Shown: positions 1-12,300 of the stretch, one piece after another
Position numbering within the stretch: the first letter of the stretch is position 1
Layout of the letters: the number at the start of each line of letters is the position of its first letter
Assembly: GCA_000444245.1 (NCBI GenBank)
Contig: ATSW01005518.1
Location: 1-24,192 of the forward strand
Reading direction: 5' to 3'
From: Botryllus schlosseri
Lineage: Eukaryota; Chordata; Ascidiacea; Stolidobranchia; Styelidae
DNA: 24,192 nt
Translations under genes and position numbers: made by a program
Notes under the pieces: generated by a model
Told to the model about the DNA's origin: nothing
Seen by the model: the letters and a program-made list of their open reading frames with translations, nothing else
The model's database searches: none

Positions 1-50
1 TTGCTATCTCACCAAGAATTGAGTCAATATAGCAAGCAATGTCAACCTAC

Positions 51-331
51 CTTGCTGTAAGTAAGACCCATCGGTATCGACGCAGCCGCACTCAGATTCC
101 GGAACACATTCCGTACCCGATCTCACGTATCCGAAATCGCAGATACATCCTGAAATCAAGCCCATAAAAATTTAGTTAATATCCAAAACTATTCCACAAT
201 CCTGATACCTTCCGCGCACTCATCCCGGAAAGAATCGCCCCGTTCACACCGAGACCCGTCCCGATCGGTACAGGTTCTTTCACATCCGTCGGTACAATTC
301 ACAAAGTGACTGTTGGCCTCGCAATCAAATG
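51..331 (-). CDS. Exons 32-33: TIL domain 3, continuing past the left edge (residues 1456-1529)
   Basis: Exons 209-331 and 51-149 are separated by a 59-base intron. Exon 32 reads FDCEANSHFVNCTDGCERTC, then SRCERGDSFRDECAEG. Exon 33 reads CICDFGYVRSGTECV, ESECGCVDTDGSYLQQ. This is the third trypsin-inhibitor-like domain, matching exons 24-25. An RGDS tetrapeptide lies at residues 1486-1489 (bases 231-242), two residues after a cysteine and five before the next. Exon 33 ends at a GTAGGT donor in phase 1, so by analogy with assembly 2 an exon like 4189-4343 should follow to the left of the window. Confidence 0.9.
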
Positions 332-3300
332 CTGTAAATTGTATGTTATACATTAGTGGTAAAATCAGTCAGCGTTGCTACTGCAGTAGAATGAACGCAG
401 TAATATTTTAGTCAATTACGAGTAAATGTACCAATTTCCAAGACCTGTCAAATCTATTTCAAGTGGAATTACAATATGAGAGGTCTAACTAGTGCTTGAG
501 TAAGTAGATTGAAAAGCAGATCTGGTCGAGGGGACGCATGCTTTGATGAGTTATTCGGAGTCGGCTGCTTTCAAAATTGCAAGATATTCAGCTACCGTGG
601 TACAGAGGCTATTTCAACCTTGAAAATGCTGCAAAACTTATCACTAAACTACTAATTAGTAGCTGTTTTGCCTAAAAATATGTCCGAACAGCAGTGGAAG
701 CATTTTAAAACATAACATAGTTCAAGTCGGCAAAACAAATGCTTCGAAAATGTAGAAGTACTTCATTACTCACAACCTCTAATATTATCGCAGGGATTTG
801 AAATTAGTTTTGATCGTCAGAGGTAGTATTATTTTCATCCCGTCAAGATATGCAATCTATGATGCGATACACCAGACAAAACCATGCTCTAGTGCAAGGA
901 TAGGATGTTGAAATGACCTTGTGCAGTTCATAAATGTAACAATCACCTTGGCCTATGCCGATATTAATTAGTGTTAAATGTGAGAGATACCATATTGACA
1001 TTACTTAAGCTGTGGTTCCTCGACACATACTTGCTCTTTTATTATTTTATTTAACATCTCTCCTACGTACTACAGCTTATCGAATTTTTTCTATTCTCTA
1101 AACAAGTTCTCTCCTAATGACGCAATGAAAATATGAAACATGATACGGTATGCATGATATGAACTAACATTCCAGATTGTCGAGTTTCCTCCAATCTTCA
1201 ACAATAGTGACGTTGCTTTGTCGGCATTCTTCCACAAACAAGGCGAAAAGACGCTCCTTGAAGGTCAAATTGCCGTAGGCACACGTGTCGAAAATGCAGT
1301 CGCTCATGTACTTCTCCGGGTTGACTATGCCCAGGCAAGCGGCGTAAGGAGAATCGGGCTCCACCAACGAAGAACATTCGTTTTGTGCCCACGCCAATTC
1401 CTCGTCCGTGGAACACATTACTGCCGGGACGTCCATCACAGCCGTACGGCAACTGTAGTAAGTGGAAGAAGACGTCAGATTAGATTAGATATTATGATTT
1501 GATTATGAAGTCAATTCCAAGATGTATACAAGGATGCCCACAATTTCTACTCAATGCCTCAAATTTCTGCTCAAATACAATTAAAAGTAGAGAGTGTCAA
1601 AATTAATTCAAGCAGCAGTAAAATACGGCAAGTGTTAGAAATAATACAGTCAGCAATACGAAGTATTAATTCTCATGGGTATACTTTGTTAGCATCATAC
1701 CGGGTCTGAATCTAGTCTGAACACTACTTTCCACTCAACAAAATAAAAATGTAGAAAGCAAGTAGTTTGTCTACAAAAACTGTCGACATAGAAGGTGAAG
1801 TAATCTATTAACGTAGTCGCTTCAGTAAGTAACGGTAACGGAAGTAGACAAAACCCATTTGAGTACTTCTAAAAAGTAGTATTTTGTCACCAAGAAACCT
1901 CCCAATACTCAACAAAAAACCGAAGATTCTAGCCACTCAGTAAATAATACTAGTCAAATTTATTACGAACGTACGTCGATCAAAGATCGCACCTGGAATG
2001 CGGCTCAAAAATACTCCTGACCAAAGCAAGACCGGAAAATAGTTGGGTGATTATAAAACAAGTCGAATTCACTTACTCGTCGTTGTTATATCCCGCGACC
2101 TGCCAGCTGTTTACAAACTCGGTGATGCTATCAACCAGTAAGCCATCGGCAGTTACAAAGTCATTCGAATCGTCATCATCAAAGTCCCCGCATACACCTT
2201 CCACCTTTCCTTTCAGTACGGCCCAAGCCGATATGCGCAGCCTGTGACAGGGCAATGTAATAAGCTTGTCTGCGTTGACCTCGCAAGGATAGTGCAATAC
2301 CTATCTTCTCCGTCCCATTTTACGTAGATACCAAAATTGAAATTCGCGATCCAGAATTTTCCCACTTTCTTGATTTCTACATCGCTGGTGGTGGTACCGG
2401 GTTCAACTACGCGTCCGTTAATCTGAAAATATCATGTTTGGTGATACAGAACAAGAGCAGTCAGAAACGAAGTGCTGAAGAACTCAGGTAGGTCTTGCCT
2501 ACTGCATTACTACCTAAAGAGGTCATGTTTTTAACGATTCCACTTCTACTTCACAATATTTAGTCACCAACTACTTACTAACTTTTGACACTATGGATTT
2601 TGTGCAGTAATTTTGCAATTTGTATTCTGAAAAGAAAGCAGTTTTGGAATACTTTTGCACCACTCTTACGAGTGAAATTGTCATAAAAACTGGGCGAAAA
2701 TAGCCACTGTAACACGGTAGCTGCATATAATTTCAAAAATTGCACCTATTCGTAGTCATTTGTGATTTTGCGTTATTCGCAAAGATGCACACTGCCAATC
2801 CGAAAGTAGTTGACTGCTAAAAGTATTTGACCGCACGACTGAAACACTCATTTGGAACTATTTGTTTGAGCGCATTTCAAACATTAACTATCTATTTCAA
2901 CCTGAAGTAGTTTAGACATATTTCGGACATTGAAGCATATACTTGTAGGTGAGAAGAAATTTTTGTATCTCTTAATTATGGTTTAAAACAGCTACGTTCA
3001 TGCACCATATCGTCGCTCTGGAATCAAAGTAGCTGATGTCCATTTTTCAAATTATGAGATCCATTTTTAAAACTTTGGGAAAATCAAGTTTTTGTACAAT
3101 TTTCATCATCATATCCTGACCATGGTTATGTTTGTCGCATTGATTCAAAGTTAAGCATGGCCAAGGTATGGCCGAAAGAAAATTGAAACTTTGCAAAAAC
3201 TTGTTTCTTCCAAAATGTGTGCTTTCTTGGAATTATCACACTAGGGGGAAACCTAATCCTCTAAATTTAAAGCTATAGTATTCTATATTAATAAAATGAA

Positions 3301-6300
3301 GTTGAATATAGAAGATACCGACTGTCCAAATCAACTTACTGTGATTACACCGCCACGCTGCATGCCAACAGTCAAGTCACTGCCAACATGTATCCACGCT
3401 TCCTTCACATGAGATACGGTCAAGTTTGGTGACGGTTGTTCATTTACCGCGACAATACGGAATTCAGGAGCATCACTGCCTTCCTTATTCCTGTCAGTAA
3501 ATTGAATTTAATAACCTGTTTGCAGCACTATTTTCAGCATGGAAAAGCAATATATTGCCCATACATGATACATGCAAGACAACAGATCACAATAAAATGG
3601 ACACTTACTTGACCATGATATAATTACATGTTCCCATCGAATCAAACTTCTTTTTATCAAAAGTCATGTAATGAGGATCAGTTACTGCTGAGCATGTTGC
3701 TCTTCTCTGCAAACAAAAAGAAAGAATTCATGTCTTTGCTGCCAAGCTTATTGGCTAATGTGCTAATGATGACGTATATGAAATGAAATGCACTAAAAGC
3801 GCTAAATTTGATAACGATATAGTGAATTAATTATTGATTACAATACTTTGATTTGATCCAATGATTTGACAAAAAGCCTTCTTTTGCCAAAAATTGGTAT
3901 GACGAAATATAATAATATAGATCCAGTAAAATAATTTCCAACTCTATATCTACAGTATAATCAACTCAAATATTATTTCAATCAAATAAAGAGAGTAGTC
4001 CCGTAGACCGACTGCCATCAGCTCCCATAATTGCCTACTTATAGATGCAATTTTCTGAGAAGTTAGACGGAAGTTTCAATTTCTATTTGCTTAAATGTGT
4101 CATTCACCGGAAATTTAAATCCAAGCCTCTCTTTTTCTGGAATTTGATTGTTAGACCTTAGGTGCTACTCATATATATGGGCACTTACTCTCGGTCTCTG
4201 GACACATTGGAAATACCCATCTTCCCTCTGCTTACAGGAGTCCCTATTTCTAGCGCAGCCCCCAGGAGTATCGCCACACTGAAGCTCTCCGAGTCCAAGG
4301 CAAGTGCACGTTTGAGTACAGTCGGTAATCGCAAAAGTAAATCCTAAATCAAAGAGAGTTCTTGAAAAAATTTAAAAAACTGTGAAGATATGACCATTAC
4401 CTTTTTCAATATATCTTCCGTTTACGTTACAACCGCAGTCTCCACTCGCAACGCACTTATTTCCAGACAGCACAAAGCCTTCATTGCACACACATCCTGA
4501 AAAGTCATAGTTTCACATTTAAAGTCAAGTCAGACATTTAGCAATATGGTATCAAAGATGTCACTTCCATTACATGCTCGTTAATCCCACCTGATTTCAC
4601 ATACACCTAGGACAAAATAACATATACGTCATCGAAAAATAACTAAAAATAATCAAAGACGTGAAAATATTATAATTATCTGCCAAAGGTGATTAATGTC
4701 CCGAGATTGTCTAGCTCAATCATTTTGTGTTTTCACCACCAAACGCAGACAATTTTACTTCAATAGGATGGTTGTGAAATTTATTGTTTTCAAAGCATTA
4801 CAATTTGTGTATAAACAAACCGACTTGCGGCGAAGATTAGTTATTCAACATAAAAATATGTGGCACAATTTATTTTGATATTTGCAATCGTAGTAATGAG
4901 ATATATAGGCAACGTATTCAAACAGAATATACCTTCAACACAGGCTTCCCCCAGTCGATTCGGACTTCTTTCCAGGCAAGTGGCAGCTGTAGGATCGTTG
5001 CACGTGGGCTGGCATTGTTGTATACACGGGCTGTAAATCCCATTGGTGCATTCCACTGTAAGTGGAGCAATATGATTGAGAAATTAGAACAAATTGCAAA
5101 CTACAAATTGGAGCATCATAACATAAACAAATGACATACCAACCAGTAATAATAATTATGCTAATATGTGTTGATGTTATAGTGAAATCGGAAACCAGGA
5201 CCTGACTTCACAACAATCTTCCAATCAACTAAATCTAATCAAACCAATCTTATTGCGACTGAAATTTAGTAAATGTTGAACAAAAAAATCATCCTATAAT
5301 AATGATAACAAAATCTTCTTCGTGAAAAGTAAGAGTGACGTACTTTGCATTTCCTCATCCCTCCACATCTGAACAATCCCGCCCGCAAGGCAGTCATCGG
5401 CGTAAGACGAGAAAATACGTTCCTTCATGTCTTTGTCACCACCCGATGCGCAAAGATCGTAAACGCACGCGTTGTAAACTGTGATGGGGTCTTCGTATTC
5501 GTGGCACGCTTGGAACCGGCCATTAGGGTCGGTCAAAGCTTGGCAATCCGATTGATACTGAGCCAACTCTGTGTTGTCAGCGCAAACAGGTTCCATTGTT
5601 TCCTCTTCCGGAAGGTCTTGGCACCTGAATAACACAAAGACAAAATATAAAGATACCGTTATTGATTGAGACTGAATATTATGTCAGACATTCTTGTAAA
5701 GAATGTACATAACATTCGGTAATAGATTGGGAATGATCACAGCATCATTGAAGGTTATTTCTGTTCTGTTCACATCTGCAGTACAAGTAAATATTTACAT
5801 CTACAATCTGACTGTACGACAATACCAGATAGCTAATAGATAATGAGTATATAAACAGAAGCACATAGAATGTCAGACTTATAAGCCATTTTCCATGTTA
5901 GAAACGAGAATAAGGTTCACTAATTTGGCCTTCACATACTGTTGCATTTAAAATATTGAGTTAAAAGACACATATTGCTTCCAAAAAATAAACAATTATG
6001 GTAGACACAACACAAATTGAAGAGATTCGTGGTAGTAAGATTCAAGTACAATGCTTCACAGAGATTGGAATTTCTTGTAGCTTCATGCAAGTAACAAAGT
6101 GCAATACCGCGCCTTACCCTTCTGTTCCGTATCCATCCACTCTCCAGCTTTCAGCAAAAGACACTGCATTCATTTCACCGCCACTGGATCTCACCGTCAT
6201 ATCGTTATCGGGATTGTCATCCCAATCCCCGCACAATCCCTCTATCGTATTCCTCAGATTCGACCACACAGTGATTCTCAACCTGGCAATATGTATTGCA

Positions 6301-9300
6301 TTATACAATTATATCATTGGCTCATTTTTGTGCAGTGTGTGGATAGTAGATTAACTCACAAGTCATAACCGTCCCATCTGACTACAAGACCAAAGTCGAA
6401 GTCAGCGACGAGGTATCTTCCGATGACTCGAATATCAACGCCATAAATTGAACTTCCAGGAATAACCTCTTTATCGTCGAGCTAGGGAATAATTTGAAAT
6501 AACAATTTAACACAAGCAGAGGTGCGCACAAGAAAATACGAAAGAGGAACTATTTATGACACGAGCAAAACAAGGATTAAGACAAGGAATCAGATGTATC
6601 TTTGAGTTTCTCATGAAAAACTGAAACTAACACAGAAAACGAATAAGACATAAGCATAAGCAATTGCCAAAATGAACGCAATCAGTCAAAATTCTTGTTA
6701 AATCCAGTACTATTTCTCAATGATACCGGTATGCAAAAAGTCGCTTAACATAGAAAGTCAAAACTAAGCACAAAATAGAACTAGAGTGCCACAAAGTGAT
6801 ACATGATTGCGATAAATGCAGTCGGTGGGAAAAAATATATGGCTCACGATACATACCATGGCCTTTTGACCCTGCTTCAAAACGAGAGTGTGTTGTTCAC
6901 CGAATTCAATGTGAACCTCTTTGACGTGTGATGCACTCTTGTTCTCTGCAAGTGCTTCATTCACAGCCACCACGGTAAATGAAGTTTCCTTCACTGCCAT
7001 ACGCTTTGACCTGCCAGGGATGAAGCTATTGTTAGCAATATTGCTGAAAATAATGAAAAAATCAGTTCAGTTTATTATTAAAATTTTGTCACTTCAAAAC
7101 AAAAAATCAATCTTAAGACAAAATCCAACCGACCGTCAAAATTCTACCATTTATGTAATACAGCTACCAGTATAAAAATGACGGATGTGACAATACTTGA
7201 ACTTTTCCACATCCAGTTAGCCTGCAACAGATTAGTATTTTATCATGTTACATTTACCTGACCATGATGTACGCACAAGTGCCCATTGCGTCAAATTTCG
7301 TGCCATCGAAGGTTTCATAATGTGGGTCTGTGATGGCTTTACACGTCGCACTCTTCTGCAAATGAATTCAACAACGGTTATCATGAAACGTGTGTGTGTA
7401 GTCATATAGAGAGGCATAATTGATTGCAGGTTGATCATCACCAAATATAGGATAGCCACATAAAATACCATACTATAGATAGAGAAAGAACATATGAACA
7501 ATGTTCCCTCTATAAGCTGCACACGTGAGCAATTGCGCAGTGCTGACACGCAATGTTCCCTCTAATTTTTGCCGAGTCTGCGTACACTCACCAACCGAGC
7601 GAGATAGTGTAATGGTTATGCGTCCGGCTTCTCGAGCGGTAGGTCGTGGGTTCGATCCCAGGCCGGGCCATACCAAAGACTCGAAAATTGGTATCCGCAG
7701 CTATCCTGCTAGGCGCTCAGCAACCACGGATAGCATGGAGGAGAAAAAAACGGGGGCGCAGACTAGATGACCTCATGGGGCCGTATCGCAACTCCGTCGT
7801 CAAAGCATCTCGATGGTGCAGGCGAAAAAGAATATCATATCTCTCTCTCTCTCTCACTGCTCAAACCCTTGGACAACAGTGCGTAACGACTAAAAAAAAA
7901 CATCACTTCGGATTTTTTGATCGCAACTTGGATTTTCTGTGCGCAAGGATCATATCAGCGCTGCGCATTTGCGCATGTGCGCAGCTTAGAGGGAACATTG
8001 CTGACACGGTATCTGCGCACAGGGAATCTAAGCTGCACACAAAAAATCCGAAGTGAAAAAAATCCTTTTTTTTATTAGTCGTCATACACTGTTGTCCAAG
8101 GGACAGCGCAGTGAGTTGGTGATTGCGCATCAAAATAGTGGGAAAATTGCATACGAATATAACCCTGCATCAAAATATTAAAGGGGCACTGCACTCTAAA
8201 AATGATGTGGCCTTAAATTGAAGGACAAAACGAAAAAAAATTGGGCCGCAGCCGTTTTCTTCAGAATGCCACTGTAATGAAGCTGCAATATATTGAAATT
8301 TCCACAAGAACTTCACGCTCCAGCATTCAGAGATTGAACTTTATATAGTTGTCAGCCGATGTTATGAAGGAAATATGTCGTACATGACAGATATAGATTA
8401 CACTAGGCCCGATTTCGAAATGAATCTCCTGACTGAACATCTTACGTTGACCGCGGTTTCTAAACCAACTTGGCGTGTACGACATATTTCCTTCATAACA
8501 TCGGCTGACAACTATATAAAGTTCGATCTCTGTGTGATTGCTGAAACGTGAAGTTCTTGTGGAAATTTCAATAAATTGCAGCTCCATTACGGTACGATGG
8601 CGTTCTGAAGAAAACGGCTGCAGCCAAAAATTTTTTTACGTCTTGCCCTTCAATTTGAGACCACATTATTTTTAGACTGCAGTGCCCCTTTAACTCATAC
8701 ATTCCAAATCTCATATACCAGTTCCAGCAGAGTATAGTAGTTCAGCTAAAATCAAATTCAGTACTAACACATACCGGTACTGGTACTTAATTTCCTCTGA
8801 TCTGTCACCGACAGTCAGAAATAGATCGGAATCAATCAGCAATTAAACATGAAGCATTACCCTCTGTCGCCCAACACATTGATGAAATCCATCAGGGCCT
8901 TGTGCACAGTATTCCATCCCACTGCATCCACCTACATCCTGGCACCCTTCTCCACAAACACACTCCTTAGTACAGTTTTCATTCCTATATGAAAATCCTT
9001 TCAAATGGAAAAATATGTAAGCTTACTTTTTATAAAAATCCGATGTAGAAATAGTTCTTGTCCACAGTTATGTGACAAATACCAAAACTATACGACACTT
9101 TAAAATGAAGCATTAGGGCACGAAATACATATTTTCGACTTCATTTAAATATACCAAAATTATGCAGAAAAATGCAAGGACACAGGTGTCACAATGCGCA
9201 AGTAATAGATCCTCTCGTCATCATCATTTTTATAATCATTCTCATCAATTTTAGATACGGTACTATAAGAACAGGAAATAAATACAGTGAAATAATTCAA

Positions 9301-12300
9301 AGTCAAGCAATCAAACTCCCACCGTGGCTAATAAATAGGCTATAGTACCAAAATGTAAGAATATGTTAAAAAAGAGTTATGTACAGTTGGCAATGTCAAT
9401 GGGTACGCTGGGATTTAGATCCTGGAGATATCAGATTGGTTTCGAATCGAATGTAGGATAAAATAAAGTATCAATATAGACGATAGATTCACTGCGCATT
9501 GTGCATGGCTAGTGGCTACCTATATAAAGTGCTTTCGTTTTTTCCCACGTTTTTGCGACCAAAATTAGCCAGAAAGATAAATATATTGTATGACAAACTA
9601 TACACAAGGAAAGAGGATCTGTGAACTCCATGAAATTCATCCAAACTATCCCAAGTCATCGCTGGTATCTCTCCTCAATGCTTAGCCTATTTTCATACAG
9701 GGATATCTATATGTCGATCCTTGTTTTCACACCATAATGTTTACAAGCTAAAATTAGATTATTCATTGTGGATTGATCTATTAGGGAACAGGACTTTAGA
9801 TTAGACAAATACATATATATGACCATTGAGTTACTCAGATCATACCGACTACAGAGAGGCATACTTTCAAATCGCATACTTTCCACGTATCTTAATTATG
9901 CACAACGAAGCATCATAATCGGAAATATGATTTACACATACGGCATTTGGATGATTAAAGTATTATCGCTTGTGAATGATGTAGTTCGCGTGATATCAAT
10001 GAGATAATCATGTAGATTACATATGAGGTGAAACTGTGAAAACACCGGAATGATGTTATCAGAAATATATATTTGCTGACCATCAACGCAACTGTATCGT
10101 AAGTTTGTACCTGGAGAATTTCATGGATTCATGTTACAACGTTCTACGACAACGCAGGTGACATCACAATTTTCAATGCAGTTACACAAATGACCTATTG
10201 TTCCAAATTTATGTCGACATGACTAATGTAAAATTACCAGGTATGGACGACAAAAATTCATGAAATGTACAATATAACCGATGTGAAACTATACTAGCGT
10301 GACAAAATTGCCGAAAAGTTCATATACCCTATCCATGTTTGAGTAACTGGAAACCCAAAATATTCCATCTCAAGGCCATTGATGGAATGAGAGGTTCTGT
10401 CGAAACCGTTCAGATAGTTATCGCAACACTTTGGTGATCGTTTAAAATCAAATATCTCAAAAGTATCATATAGGTGCATAATACAGTCATCCATACCTTT
10501 TGGATAATAGCTTTCGTTGATAATGCACCCACACTCCGATTCAGGAACACAGACACTTCCTGACAGGATAAACCCTTCATCACACATACAACCTGAAAAA
10601 ATTTATAAATTAAGCTATGTTCATTGTTCAAGATGAAATTGTTCGTATTTCTATACCTTCAATGCAGCTTTGGGATGCAATTCGACTGATTTTGGAATCG
10701 GCACAAGTTGCCGGTACAGTGGTCGCACAGTGTTCGTAATGAGAGAAAGGTGGACATTCCATAGCTGGTAAAATAAGGTATGCGGTGAGTCATTCATCAG
10801 AAAAGTGGTAAAATTGCATATATGCGATACCTATTCTTGTTTCTCTCCTCCAGTTGCAAACAGAAACATCCCCTCTCTGGCACGTGTCAGCGTAAGCACT
10901 AATTAAAATGTCAAGTGCCGTGAAATCATTCGGAGACTTGCACATCACTTTTTTGCAGTTCTGCGATGCAGATAAATGCAGTCGTTGATTGAAATGTATC
11001 AAAATTTGAACAGCTGCAGGTTGGCAGAGTTGGGAATTTTTGCTTTAAAAAATACAATTCCTGCAATGTTTTTCTGTGTTTTATTTCAGATTTGTGTAAA
11101 GGAAGTGTTATAATACCGTAGCATTGTCATGCAATGCCTCAATATTTGGTTATAGAATCCTAATTGATGTCTGATGACATGAATTTCCGCACTGTGGTTA
11201 GACGGAAACCACAATGTGCCCAATAACAACAGATTTTGTTACACGAAATTGTTTTTCCATATCTTGACGAGTACGGGGTCATATTTTCAATTGCACAAAC
11301 AGTACAAAAAGCATACTTACTTCATAAAAGTTTTTGGGATCAACAACATCGTGACATTCTGTGAAGCAGCCTCCTTCCGTTTTAGTCAATATACCACATT
11401 TGGTTTCTGCTTTCATCAATGAATCGCTATCACAAGGCAGTTCATCTTTAAACTTATTCAAGCTTGTTGAGCACCTGTGATTTGAGAATTATTTCAGAGC
11501 CTTGCTTGCAACTGCTTGAGTAGTTATTATGGGGGATCACAACTCTGATCAACAGTAACATACTCCCAAAATTTTACGTTGATATAACACAGGAAATAAT
11601 GCAAACAAAATGCAGAGTATATAGGTATATCAGGCCATTCTGAAATCACATCTACTTTCTCATATAATGATGATCATGCAGCAAAAATTCTGTACATTTC
11701 TCAGAAATGAGATGAGTGGAACCTCAATAATTTCTCATTGGTGTAATCTCACTAATCAAGATATTGGTGATTCTAATATTCCAAATCCTCAATTTCGCTG
11801 TTGTGGTACAAGATGTTTACGTAAGTGCAACATGTAATTTTGGATTAGGCCTTGATAATGATGTGATGTTGATGATTTATGATGCCCATGGATGTTCATG
11901 TACTTGTCAACAGAACATAACCGATTTTAATTTCCTTCGGATTATTCAAATTTTCAAGAGGAAGGAAGTGCTGACCGAAATTCTTCAAATCAAGTTTTCC
12001 AACTATGCTAGCATCGCAGCTTCAACACAGCGAAGTACACAGCGGAAAATCTGGTTCCCGACTGGTGGGTATCCGTTCCCGGAACATACTTGTTTATCAG
12101 CCAATTTATCAATTCTGCTATACTTTCTCTTTCTCTACTGTTTCCCCTATAGTACGTAGATTCTGTTTAAGAGAGCTTACACCGATTATACCAACAGGTA
12201 TAAGATGAGCACTGAGCAGTTTGTAGATTACCCGGAATTAATGCTTGAAAATTGCTCACATTCCAGAACAAATTACATTTTTGTGACTTCCTCAAGCATT

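Larger units (their letters stand above)
7499..8149 (+). mobile_element. Outer hAT-like MITE in intron 18, interrupted by a second copy
   Basis: The element begins CAATGTTCCCTCTATAAGC and ends with the diverged inverse of that end (...AAAATAGTGGGAAAATTG). The bases flanking it, CATATGAA at 7491-7498 and CATACGAA at 8150-8157, form an 8-bp target-site duplication with one mismatch. An 8-bp duplication with short inverted ends is the hAT superfamily hallmark. Without the 450-base insert and its 8-bp duplication the element is about 193 bp, with no coding capacity, so it is non-autonomous. It lies in the 1,505-base intron 18. Confidence 0.8.

Noticed and set aside
1218-1502. Plus-strand frame across the C8 3 exon
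   Set aside because: Antisense shadow of exon 31.
5345-5632. Plus-strand frame across the C8 2 exon
   Set aside because: Antisense shadow of exon 23.
7596-7670. A functional tRNA gene
   Set aside because: The T loop is short, the acceptor stem does not pair and it is fused to a repeat body with a (CT)n tail, so it is a SINE head.
7646-8133. Overlapping frames on both strands giving similar peptides (HFGFF..., K-K-NPK ends)
   Set aside because: The similarity on both strands is caused by the palindrome made by the inverted MITE copies, not by a gene.
8327-8587. 86-codon frame within the foldback element
   Set aside because: It spans both arms of the inverted repeat and has no similarity to a transposase.
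11764-12159. 131-codon plus-strand open frame
   Set aside because: It lies in intron 13, has no domain, and its composition is like the surrounding AT-rich intron.
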